Positions 5,566-10,414 of a stretch of 10,414 nucleotides of DNA are shown here, in pieces. Numbering within the stretch: position 1 is the stretch's first letter; the number at the start of each line of letters is the position of its first letter. The notes under the pieces are model-generated. The model was not told the origin of the DNA, did no database searches, and saw only the letters and a list, made by a program, of their open reading frames with translations. Made by a program: the position numbers and the translations under genes. Source of the stretch: an uncultured Oscillospiraceae bacterium (GTDB taxonomy: Bacteria; Bacillota; Clostridia; Oscillospirales; Oscillospiraceae); assembly GCA_910587345.1 (NCBI GenBank), contig CAJUKH010000028.1, positions 1-10,414 of the forward strand, given 5' to 3'.

Positions 5566-6334
5566 GATCTGCTCCCTCTCTTTCGTATTTGTCCGCTATC
5601 ATCATATCAGCGATAGCATTGTACTCTATGGATATCTCGCTGCCGGGCGTTTGCTCCACCACGGCCAAGCCGTCATAAATTCCCTTCTTGGCCACAGCCA
5701 GACGCTTAATCACCCCCAGGAGGTTATACTCCTTTTTCAGAACGGCCAATATCTCGTTGTCATCCCCTACCCGCTTCTCGTAAAGGGTAGCTATGACCCC
5801 CAGCACCTTCAGCTCCGGGTTGATAAGCTCTTGTATCTCCTGGATACTGTCCTGGAGCTGCGTCAGGCCCCGGTACGCCAGGTAGTCCGTCTTGACCGGG
5901 ATAATCACCCCATCAGCACATGACAGGGCGTTGATCGTCAGGATGGAGAGCTGCGGGGGACAGTCCACCAGAATAAAGTCATACTCCCCCCGAACCGGCT
6001 TCAAGGCCCTGTCTAAAATCTTCTCCCGGCTGGCCCTGGACAGCAGCTCCATCTCCATCGGTGCCAGGTCGATGATAGCCGTTACGATGTGCAGCCGCTC
6101 GCTGATCCACTCGATGCACTCGCTGATCGGTGCCCCATCCTTCTTCAGAACGTCTACAATCGTTCGCTTCACCTCCAGCGGCTCCAGGCCCACGCTGATG
6201 GTCAAGCTGGCCTGGCTGTCCAGGTCGATCAGAAGCACACGCTTCCCCTTTGCGGCCAGGGCAACGCCCAGGTTATGCGTTGTCGTGGTCTTGGCCACGC
6301 CGCCCTTCTGATTCGCTATCGCTATGACTTTCAA
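5558..6334 (-). CDS. parA: ParA-type partition ATPase
   Basis: A 258-aa Walker-type ATPase that moves plasmid copies over the nucleoid. It carries the deviant Walker A motif KGGVAKTT near residues 10-17, Walker A' in LLIDLDSQAS, and Walker B in FILVDCPP. Ala replaces the usual third Gly of KGGVGKTT; this is a tolerated variant. There is no N-terminal DNA-binding extension, so it is a type Ib-like ParA whose partner should do the repression. I choose TTG at 6334, because AAAAGGAG lies 8 nt upstream; the GTG at 6343 overlaps the GGAG itself and cannot use it. It is read from a consensus promoter about 60 nt upstream and is coupled to the RHH gene downstream. Confidence 0.93.
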   Translation of the reverse strand: MKVIAIANQKGGVAKTTTTHNLGVALAAKGKRVLLIDLDSQASLTISVGLEPLEVKRTIVDVLKKDGAPISECIEWISERLHIVTAIIDLAPMEMELLSRASREKILDRALKPVRGEYDFILVDCPPQLSILTINALSCADGVIIPVKTDYLAYRGLTQLQDSIQEIQELINPELKVLGVIATLYEKRVGDDNEILAVLKKEYNLLGVIKRLAVAKKGIYDGLAVVEQTPGSEISIEYNAIADMMIADKYEREGADHE

Positions 6335-6360
6335 CTGCTTCACTCCTTTTTTGATTTAAT

Positions 6361-6404
6361 TGATATAATCTGCCCTCGATATTTAATGTATATAAATTAT
6401 ATCA
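6361..6404. promoter_or_regulatory. Inverted 9-mer operator around the parA start site
   Basis: TGATATAAT (6361-6369) and ATTATATCA (6396-6404) are perfect inverted copies 26 bp apart. The upstream copy contains the parA -10 box, and the pair spans the predicted transcription start. The same two words form the core of the recombinase-leader palindrome (2188-2196 and 2207-2215). Autoregulation by the RHH partner is the simplest explanation. Confidence 0.55.
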
Positions 6405-6424
6405 TATATTTACACATTTGTCAA
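6396..6424 (-). promoter_or_regulatory. parA: Consensus sigma-A promoter of parA
   Basis: On the minus strand TTGACA (6424-6419), a 17-nt spacer and TATAAT (6401-6396) give a perfect consensus promoter. Transcription should start near 6389, leaving a leader of about 55 nt before the TTG start. Such strength implies repression, consistent with the inverted 9-mers over the -10. Confidence 0.9.
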
Positions 6425-6428
6425 ACTA

Positions 6429-6461
6429 AAATGGTGCCACCTTATCCTGGTGGCACCATTT
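6429..6461 (-). terminator. Terminator of the second toxin-antitoxin operon
   Basis: A perfect 13-bp stem (AAATGGTGCCACC with GGTGGCACCATTT) and 7-nt loop lie between the 155-aa gene and the parA -35 box. On the minus strand it is followed by TTTTAGTTTG, a moderate U-tract. It separates the relB-yoeB transcript from parA. A centromere or operator role is possible because it abuts the parA promoter. Confidence 0.65.
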
Positions 6462-6469
6462 ATATTTAC

Positions 6470-6496
6470 GTTATATCAGTTATTTCTGTTATATGC
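6470..6496. repeat. Three 9-nt tandem repeats, candidate centromere
   Basis: GTTATATCA, GTTATTTCT and GTTATATGC follow one another without gaps. The first copy differs from the parA operator 9-mer ATTATATCA by one base. Short direct repeats upstream of parA are typical centromeres for RHH partition proteins. The array is short and AT-rich, so chance remains possible. Confidence 0.4.
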
Positions 6497-6515
6497 ATTA
6501 AATATATTATATAGT

Positions 6516-6983
6516 TTAAACTTTTACAAACAGGCCAATCGGACAGACGTCCTCAAAGCCAGGTGTCGAGATGTACCAGCAGCCGGGGCCGGTTGGCTCC
6601 CAGCTCACCTCCAGGGTGACATCATGCCAGCCATCCGGGAACAAGGCCGAGAACCACTCGCCGGCATGGATACCCCGGCCATCCAGGAGCAGCCGAGGGT
6701 GCAGATCGGCGTCTGCCGAGTCTGGTAACTGAATCTGAGCAATTTTTGCTTCTTCTGCCATACGTTCTAACTCCTCCATCGTCTTAACGATACCCTGGCC
6801 AGCTCGAACCTGGGCAAGACCTCTCCCTAATTTCCCTTTGGGATGAAATCCTTTCAAATCTTCCTCTGCCAGTTCTGGATTATCCTCGTCAAACACAATC
6901 GGCATCTTCTCTGCCATTTTCAGCAGTTCTACTTCTTCCTGTGTAATCGGCCCTCGTTGCTCAAGCGTTGTTTTGATAAGCAT
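6516..6983 (-). CDS. Two-part protein in a TA operon: antitoxin-like N-terminus plus DUF5348-like domain
   Basis: A 155-aa protein 38 nt downstream of yoeB. Residues 1-48 (TLEQRGPITQEEVELL...MPIVFDEDNPELAEEDL) resemble short N-terminal segments seen in small antitoxin-like Firmicutes proteins. After a charged linker, residues 94-155 (HPRLLLDGRGIHAGEWFSALF, WHDVTLEVSW, GCWYI, PIGLFV) look like the small beta domain called DUF5348, common on Clostridial mobile elements; this assignment is from memory. ATG at 6983 has GGAGG only 3 nt upstream, a tight spacing that may give modest expression. A 13-bp stem terminator follows. It may modulate the toxin pair or simply ride in the operon; function is unknown. 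Confidence 0.75.
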   Translation of the reverse strand: MLIKTTLEQRGPITQEEVELLKMAEKMPIVFDEDNPELAEEDLKGFHPKGKLGRGLAQVRAGQGIVKTMEELERMAEEAKIAQIQLPDSADADLHPRLLLDGRGIHAGEWFSALFPDGWHDVTLEVSWEPTGPGCWYISTPGFEDVCPIGLFVKV

Positions 6984-7021
6984 AACCCTCCATATTCTCT
7001 CATTTTAACACCCGTTCATTG

Positions 7022-7294
7022 TTAACCATCATAATGACCTTTGCAGCCAACAATAATAAGAATCCCATCTTCCAGGTAATAAGTCAGCCTGTCTGTATCA
7101 TTGATCCGACGGCTCCAAAGGCCAGACAAATCATGTTTTAGCGGTTCCGGTTTTCCAATCCCAGTAAAAGGATCTCTCCTGGCATCTTTGATAAGGGCAT
7201 TTATGCGTTTTAATGTGGCTTTGTCGGTCTGCTGCCATTCGCAATATTCATCCCAGGCGTCTCCATGCCATTGTAAGGTTCTCCCCATACTCAT
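7022..7294 (-). CDS. yoeB: YoeB-family mRNA endonuclease toxin
   Basis: A 90-aa toxin that cuts mRNA at the ribosome during translation. It aligns end to end with E. coli YoeB with an offset of 4 (WQQTDKATLKRINALIKDARRDPF, GKPEPLKHDLSGLWSRRI, TDRLTYY). The active-site residues are kept: Glu50 (E46 in E. coli), Arg69 (R65), His87 (H83) and Tyr88 (Y84), with a 2-residue extension after the Tyr. The toxin should be active. ATG at 7294 overlaps the antitoxin stop in ATGA; a second ATG two codons on is also possible. It follows a RelB/DinJ-type antitoxin rather than the classical YefM. Confidence 0.95.
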   Translation of the reverse strand: MSMGRTLQWHGDAWDEYCEWQQTDKATLKRINALIKDARRDPFTGIGKPEPLKHDLSGLWSRRINDTDRLTYYLEDGILIIVGCKGHYDG

Positions 7295-7557
7295 TCTACC
7301 TCAATAAGCTCATGTTCCTCAAACTTGGCTTTCCCTGATTTAATATCATCCAAGCGGCCTTTTAGGACACGGACATTACTTTCCGAGTAGAACGGATCAG
7401 CAGAAACCTCAAAGGGAATACGACATTCTCTGCCAACCTTCTTCGCAAAAATTGTAAACGCAGCACTCATAGAAAGGCCCAATTCAGAACAAACCCACTC
7501 CATCCTCTTTTTCACATCTGCATCCAACTTAAAATTCACATTTACTGGCTGAGCCAT
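7291..7557 (-). CDS. relB: RelB/DinJ-family antitoxin
   Basis: An 88-aa antitoxin. Residues 4-50 form the RHH-type DNA-binding part (VNVNFKLDADVKKRMEWVC, GLSMSAAFTIFAKKV, IPFEV); the tail from about residue 54 (DPFYSESNVRVLKGRL through FEEHELIE) is the usual toxin-wrapping segment of this family. I start at ATG 7557, with GGGAGGG 7 nt upstream; the longer frame to 7578 has no site. It should bind YoeB and, alone or with it, repress their promoter through the CATATAGTATATG palindrome. Its stop overlaps the toxin start by 4 bp. Confidence 0.9.
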   Translation of the reverse strand: MAQPVNVNFKLDADVKKRMEWVCSELGLSMSAAFTIFAKKVGRECRIPFEVSADPFYSESNVRVLKGRLDDIKSGKAKFEEHELIEVE

Positions 7558-7575
7558 AAAGCAGCCCTCCCTTCC

Positions 7576-7609
7576 CATATAGTATATGCCAAGAGCAAGA
7601 AAAAATCAA
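7576..7609 (-). promoter_or_regulatory. Promoter and operator of the relB-yoeB operon
   Basis: On the minus strand TTGATT (7609-7604), a 17-nt spacer and TATACT (7586-7581). The 13-bp palindrome CATATA-G-TATATG (7576-7588) covers the -10 box, as expected for repression by an RHH antitoxin. The -35 box begins 11 bp after the stop of the preceding 57-aa gene, with no terminator between, so mazEF transcription may run through. Confidence 0.78.
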
Positions 7610-7619
7610 GAATATTTCT

Positions 7620-7793
7620 TTATATTCTCATTACATAACCAGTCGATCCGCAGCAGTCAGATATAGCTCCCTGCATAGCCTGCAAGACCTCCTTTGGGGA
7701 ATACCGCTTATCCGTTAGCACTTCTTCCCGCTCTGCCGACTGGAGCTTAAGGTAAACCTCGCGTTCAAACTGCAACGACTCTAAATCTACCAT
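7620..7793 (-). CDS. 57-aa third gene of the mazEF operon, function unknown
   Basis: ATG at 7793 opens a 57-codon frame starting MVDLESLQFEREVYLKLQSA and ending at TAA (7620). It begins 3 nt after the mazF stop; GGAGG lies within the mazF end, 11 nt upstream. The sequence is helical and charged (EREVYLKLQSAEREEVLTDKRYSPKEVLQAMQ), ending with a small Cys-Cys segment. The pattern D-KRYSPKEVLQAM resembles short conserved helical tails in Firmicutes antitoxin-like proteins, but I cannot name a family. Tight spacing argues that it is real and co-translated. Possible jobs are an extra antitoxin, a MazF modulator or a passenger. Confidence 0.72.
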   Translation of the reverse strand: MVDLESLQFEREVYLKLQSAEREEVLTDKRYSPKEVLQAMQGAISDCCGSTGYVMRI

Positions 7794-7796
7794 TTC

Positions 7797-8138
7797 CTAA
7801 TCGTCCTCCGGCAAAATCTCTATTTCCGAAAACACTACTCCAACCACTTTATCAAGCAAGTCCTTTGGCAACTGCTCAACCACCTTACATGGCCTCGCCT
7901 TCAAATCCAACGCTTTCACGTGCTCACAAAGAACAACCCCAGTTGTCACTGTTCTACTGTCAAGCGGAATATGCAAAGGAAAGCGATTACTTGTATTCGT
8001 AATCGGGCAGACTATCGTGAGGTTCGTTTTTTGATTAAAAAAATCATTGCTTATTACAAGTGCCGGTCTATAGCCTGCCTGCTCATGACCCGCCTGTGGG
8101 TTAAAGTCAACCTTGATAATATCTCCTTGCCTTACCAT
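7797..8138 (-). CDS. mazF: MazF-family mRNA interferase toxin
   Basis: A 113-aa toxin of the PemK/MazF family that cuts single-stranded mRNA at short sequences. The hallmark parts are present: GDIIKVDFNP at the N-terminus, AGYRPALVIS with catalytic Arg24, the CPITNT segment with catalytic Thr47, and TGVVLCEHVKALD. Length and motif order match the family, so it should be active. ATG at 8138 overlaps the mazE stop by 7 bp, with GGAGG 4-5 nt upstream, giving coupled translation. The cut site cannot be read from the sequence. Confidence 0.95.
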   Translation of the reverse strand: MVRQGDIIKVDFNPQAGHEQAGYRPALVISNDFFNQKTNLTIVCPITNTSNRFPLHIPLDSRTVTTGVVLCEHVKALDLKARPCKVVEQLPKDLLDKVVGVVFSEIEILPEDD

Positions 8139-8371
8139 ACTTCCTCCCCGACAGGCTCACCCCAATCTATCTCAACCGGTGTATATTCCTCATGATAATC
8201 AGCAAAAAGTTCTTTGATATTCTTCCGTTTTTCTGCCCGTTCTATAATGATCTTATCATCCTCTGCACTTACAACAAGTCGTTCACTCCCAGTCCAATTT
8301 AACGACTCAAGAATAAATTTTGGTATACGAACTCCTTGGCTATTGCCCCACTTTTGAATCGTCGTAGTCAT
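8132..8371 (-). CDS. mazE: MazE-family antitoxin (AbrB/SpoVT fold)
   Basis: A 79-aa antitoxin. The N-terminal swapped-hairpin DNA-binding motif is clear (TIQKWGNSQGVRIPKFIL, then ERLVVSAEDDKIIIER), followed by an acidic tail (EEYTPVEIDWGEPVGEE) that should block the MazF active groove. I prefer ATG at 8371: AAAGGAG lies 8 nt upstream, while the ATG at 8377 would leave only 2 nt. It sits just behind a promoter whose -10 box is covered by a 21-bp palindrome, its probable own operator. Confidence 0.93.
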   Translation of the reverse strand: MTTTIQKWGNSQGVRIPKFILESLNWTGSERLVVSAEDDKIIIERAEKRKNIKELFADYHEEYTPVEIDWGEPVGEEVW

Positions 8372-8390
8372 CCCCATAACTCCTTTCCTA

Positions 8391-8430
8391 CGGATATACT
8401 AAGTATATCCGAGCTGAGTAGAAATTGCAA
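8391..8430 (-). promoter_or_regulatory. mazEF promoter and palindromic operator
   Basis: On the minus strand TTGCAA (8430-8425), a 17-nt spacer and TATACT (8407-8402). CGGATATACT at 8391-8400 and AGTATATCCG at 8402-8411 form a 10-bp inverted repeat with one central base, overlapping the -10 box. This is the usual arrangement for MazE or MazE-MazF autorepression. The promoter lies 24 bp after the rep gene stop, with no terminator seen between. Confidence 0.85.
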
Positions 8431-8453
8431 TTAAAAATTTTTCCATCTGGGAT

Positions 8454-9875
8454 TTACTTCTTTTCCCACCATTTACGAATGGTTTTCGGATCAAGGCCCG
8501 TATCTCGGTGACAATCAGCCTTCCGGCCCTCTGGGTGCTGTTTCCGCCACTGGTAAACCTCCTCCTGTGCCGTCCCACTTCCAACCGGCCTACCATTCCC
8601 ATTACGCCAATCTGTACCATTTGCCCTATCATTAATCTCCTGAATAGCCCTTGCCCCTTGTAAATGTACCTCTCGTTTTCTCCAGTTCCTCTTATTAACC
8701 GGCATCGTCAACCCCGAAAGCCTTGCTATATCATCCCTGGGAAACGTCACATAGTCCTCATTGAACATGGAAAGCGCAGCCTCTATATCATCCCTGGTAA
8801 AACGGTTGATATCTTCGATACTCATTTCATCATAGGGCAAGAGCAAAGAATAAGCATCCTGACGCAGCTCGTCCTCCTCAATGCTGCACTTCTTCGCATA
8901 GATCGCCAGGGTCATTATTCCATGATATCGGTGGCCCACCCGGATCTCGTCTCGGATGCGCCGCAACCACCAATCATAGAGATCTCTTTTCACCGTCCAG
9001 CGGCCCCGGCGCTCCCCATTCACGATCCGCCGCTCATACCAATCTGGATACTTCTCCTTCGCCTCAGCCAACGGCATACTGCTCTTTCTCAAAATACCCT
9101 GCAACTTCTGCCGCTCCCCATTTGACGCTGGTATGTACTCTAAAAAATCGTCCAGTTCCACACGATCACCAAGCCGGTAGGCTACAACAGGATACCCCTT
9201 GCCCAGCTTTGTCCCGGAACCAACGACCCGGAACCCCTGTAAGATACCCTGCATCTGCGGCTTCTTGATGGAGGACGTAAACCTGTTCCAAATCTGCCGG
9301 GTAAGCGAATACTTCAACTCTTTCAGATAGTGCTGGTTATGGGGATACATGGGAACCGGCTCAGACAGAACATAATACAGGTGCAGCCCCGTCCCACTAT
9401 TCACTACAAAAGTAGCCTTTGGCAAAATATCCTTATTCATCTGGTGAAGGACATCCCGAAGCTGGGGCATACCCACACCATCTATATCAAACACCAGGGC
9501 ATAGAGAAACCTGGCCATCTTCCCTGACCGTTTCCCCCCCCAATACGAAATCGGAGACAAAATAGTAAAGTCAGTCTCTCTAAGGTCATCCAGCTTCAAC
9601 AAATCATCCGTAATAATATACCGTTTGGCCTTACCGTCCCCCTCGATCTCCAAGGCTATCCCACTGACAGAACCGCCCTTACCAGGTAAAGAGACGGCGA
9701 TCCCATTGGGCTTGTTATCCTCATAGTGACCCTGCCGCTCAAAAGACCCCTCCGGAAAAATCTCCCGATAAAATTCAAATGGCTCAACCTGTTCTAAAAA
9801 CTGCTCCAAATGGGCATTCTTCTCCATATACAACGCCTGGTATTCCAAAACAGTACCACCCAACGCATCCAACAT
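8454..9875 (-). CDS. Archaeo-eukaryotic primase-like plasmid replication protein
   Basis: A 473-aa protein with the core of an AEP primase/polymerase. Motif I is the metal-binding LVFDIDG (Asp130, Asp132); motif II is NSGTGLHLYYVL (Ser160-His165); FRVVGSGTKLGKGYPVVAY (215-233) fits the third part of the fold. Residues about 312-345 (GHRYHGIMTLAIYAKKCSIEEDELR) resemble a PriCT-type helical domain. The C-terminus (457-470, TGLDPKTIRKWW) is a probable helix-turn-helix. There is no helicase domain, so host helicase must be recruited. AEP proteins lay primers and can extend DNA, and on small plasmids often serve as the initiator; no other Rep is present. ATG at 9875 has AGGGGGTG upstream, 11 bp after the 94-aa gene. 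The exact Rep family is not known to me. Confidence 0.85.
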   Translation of the reverse strand: MLDALGGTVLEYQALYMEKNAHLEQFLEQVEPFEFYREIFPEGSFERQGHYEDNKPNGIAVSLPGKGGSVSGIALEIEGDGKAKRYIITDDLLKLDDLRETDFTILSPISYWGGKRSGKMARFLYALVFDIDGVGMPQLRDVLHQMNKDILPKATFVVNSGTGLHLYYVLSEPVPMYPHNQHYLKELKYSLTRQIWNRFTSSIKKPQMQGILQGFRVVGSGTKLGKGYPVVAYRLGDRVELDDFLEYIPASNGERQKLQGILRKSSMPLAEAKEKYPDWYERRIVNGERRGRWTVKRDLYDWWLRRIRDEIRVGHRYHGIMTLAIYAKKCSIEEDELRQDAYSLLLPYDEMSIEDINRFTRDDIEAALSMFNEDYVTFPRDDIARLSGLTMPVNKRNWRKREVHLQGARAIQEINDRANGTDWRNGNGRPVGSGTAQEEVYQWRKQHPEGRKADCHRDTGLDPKTIRKWWEKK

Positions 9876-9886
9876 ATCAGCACCCC

Positions 9887-10171
9887 CTATACAGAAGCAT
9901 TCTTCTCCGAATACTTGACTCTCCCCTTTTCATCCGAAAACATCCTCACATATCTTTCCGAATACCCCTTTGTATCCGCCAGGAAATCAGCTTCTTCTTC
10001 CCTCGTCATCTCTCTGGTATCTCTTAGATGAAAGTAAATCGTCTGGGCACGATTTTCCGCCTCCCAAATATAACTCGGCCTTGCTCCCTCAACAGGAATC
10101 CTGCCCAGCAACGCCCATTGGCGAACCGTCTTGCTCTCCTCCGGTTTCCCTTTCTTCGGCCTTGGCCACAT
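9887..10171 (-). CDS. Small HTH-like protein of the rep operon
   Basis: A 94-aa basic protein directly upstream of the primase-like gene, 11 bp away, so almost certainly in one operon. Residues 12-32 (ESKTVRQWALLGRIPVEGARP) look like the helix-turn-helix and wing of small MerR/excisionase-like proteins; the rest is charged and helical (REMTREEEADFLADTKGYSERYVRMF). ATG at 10171 follows GGGGGTG, in nearly the same leader as the next gene. It may bind the nearby origin hairpins or control rep expression and copy number. I do not recognise a named family, and an accessory replication role is inference from position. Confidence 0.75.
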   Translation of the reverse strand: MWPRPKKGKPEESKTVRQWALLGRIPVEGARPSYIWEAENRAQTIYFHLRDTREMTREEEADFLADTKGYSERYVRMFSDEKGRVKYSEKNASV

Positions 10172-10202
10172 ACAAGCACCCCCAATAGCTTAAATAAACT
10201 AT

Positions 10203-10219
10203 ATAATATAAACAAGTTA
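10203..10219 (-). promoter_or_regulatory. Rep-operon leader motif shared with the recombinase
   Basis: On the minus strand this reads TAACTTGTTTATATTAT, matching 2166-2182 at 16 of 17 positions, 32 nt upstream of the 94-aa gene. The surroundings (10190-10250) are AT-rich with several TATAAT-like words, but no -35 box with good spacing is evident, so the exact promoter is uncertain. Confidence 0.45.
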
Positions 10220-10273
10220 AATAATACGTATACTGTAAACAAAAGAAAAAGCCCGCTACGGCAGGGACGGGGA

Positions 10274-10414
10274 AGCCGCCTGCGGGCGGCAGGGGGGAAA
10301 GGGGGAGCAAAAGAGCGGCCCCTTCGGGGCCTTAAAGAGAAAGTCACCTCCCCCTTTCCCCCCTCGCTCCGGCTGTGGGAATGATGGAAAACCCTCCGGG
10401 TTTACCACATTCCC
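10274..10414. repeat. Terminal redundancy, second copy
   Basis: An exact copy of 1-141. It should be trimmed to close the circle; the rep-operon leader (10172-10273) then runs directly into the hairpin cluster at 2-147. Confidence 0.93.

Noticed and set aside
8399..8632. Minus-strand 77-codon frame overlapping the end of the rep gene
   Set aside because: It overlaps the C-terminal HTH of the primase-like protein in another frame and would cover the mazEF promoter.
8724..8804. Repeated CTATATCATCCCTGG words
   Set aside because: They lie within the rep coding sequence and encode repeated RDDI segments, so coding explains them; they are not operator copies.
10024..10384. Frames of 73-118 codons across the rep leader and GC hairpins
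   Set aside because: Their composition (Arg/Pro/Gly runs) comes from the GC-rich inverted repeats, and the calls cross the redundant contig end.
1..10414. CRISPR array, tRNA or rRNA gene
   Set aside because: No regularly spaced direct repeats of CRISPR length, no cloverleaf with CCA-type ends and no conserved rRNA words were seen on either strand.

Overview
The window reads as one complete small circular plasmid of about 10,273 bp, with its ends repeated. The first 141 bases (1-141) recur exactly as the last 141 (10274-10414), the usual sign of an unjoined circular assembly. Every credible gene lies on the minus strand. The proteins look like those of anaerobic gut Clostridia (Lachnospiraceae/Oscillospiraceae-like Firmicutes): strong GGAGG ribosome sites, frequent GTG/TTG starts, sigma-A promoters of TTGACA-17-TATAAT type, and secreted domains I associate with that group. 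The host assignment is inference.

Layout along the circle in the direction of transcription (falling coordinates). (1) Replication: a small HTH-like gene (9887-10171) and an archaeo-eukaryotic primase-like Rep protein (8454-9875), preceded by a gene-free, hairpin-rich region (10172-10414 joined to 1-310) that is the best origin candidate. (2) Stability genes: mazE-mazF plus a 57-aa third gene (7620-8371), then a RelB/DinJ-type antitoxin, a YoeB toxin and a two-part third gene (6516-7557). Each cassette has its own promoter with a palindrome over the -10 box. (3) Partition: parA and a ribbon-helix-helix partner (5254-6334), read from a consensus promoter, with a possible centromere of 9-nt repeats just upstream. 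(4) Cargo: a membrane-anchored XRE regulator followed by two secreted proteins (2940-5183), apparently lower in GC than the backbone, with hairpins at both edges sharing a 9-mer. (5) A gene-poor block of about 800 bp (2124-2939) with a strong promoter and many hairpins, a candidate large structured RNA. (6) A complete tyrosine recombinase (1101-2123) and a coiled-coil protein of unknown function (311-1084), tightly spaced.

How the parts fit: Rep copies the plasmid, ParA and its partner segregate it, two toxin-antitoxin cassettes penalise loss, and the recombinase probably resolves multimers or integrates the element. The 9-mer ATTATATCA/TGATATAAT appears at both the parA promoter and the recombinase leader, and a 17-nt motif links the recombinase leader to the rep operon leader, suggesting shared control. 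No relaxase is visible, so the plasmid is not evidently self-mobilisable. The most unusual parts are the candidate RNA and the secreted/regulator cargo operon.
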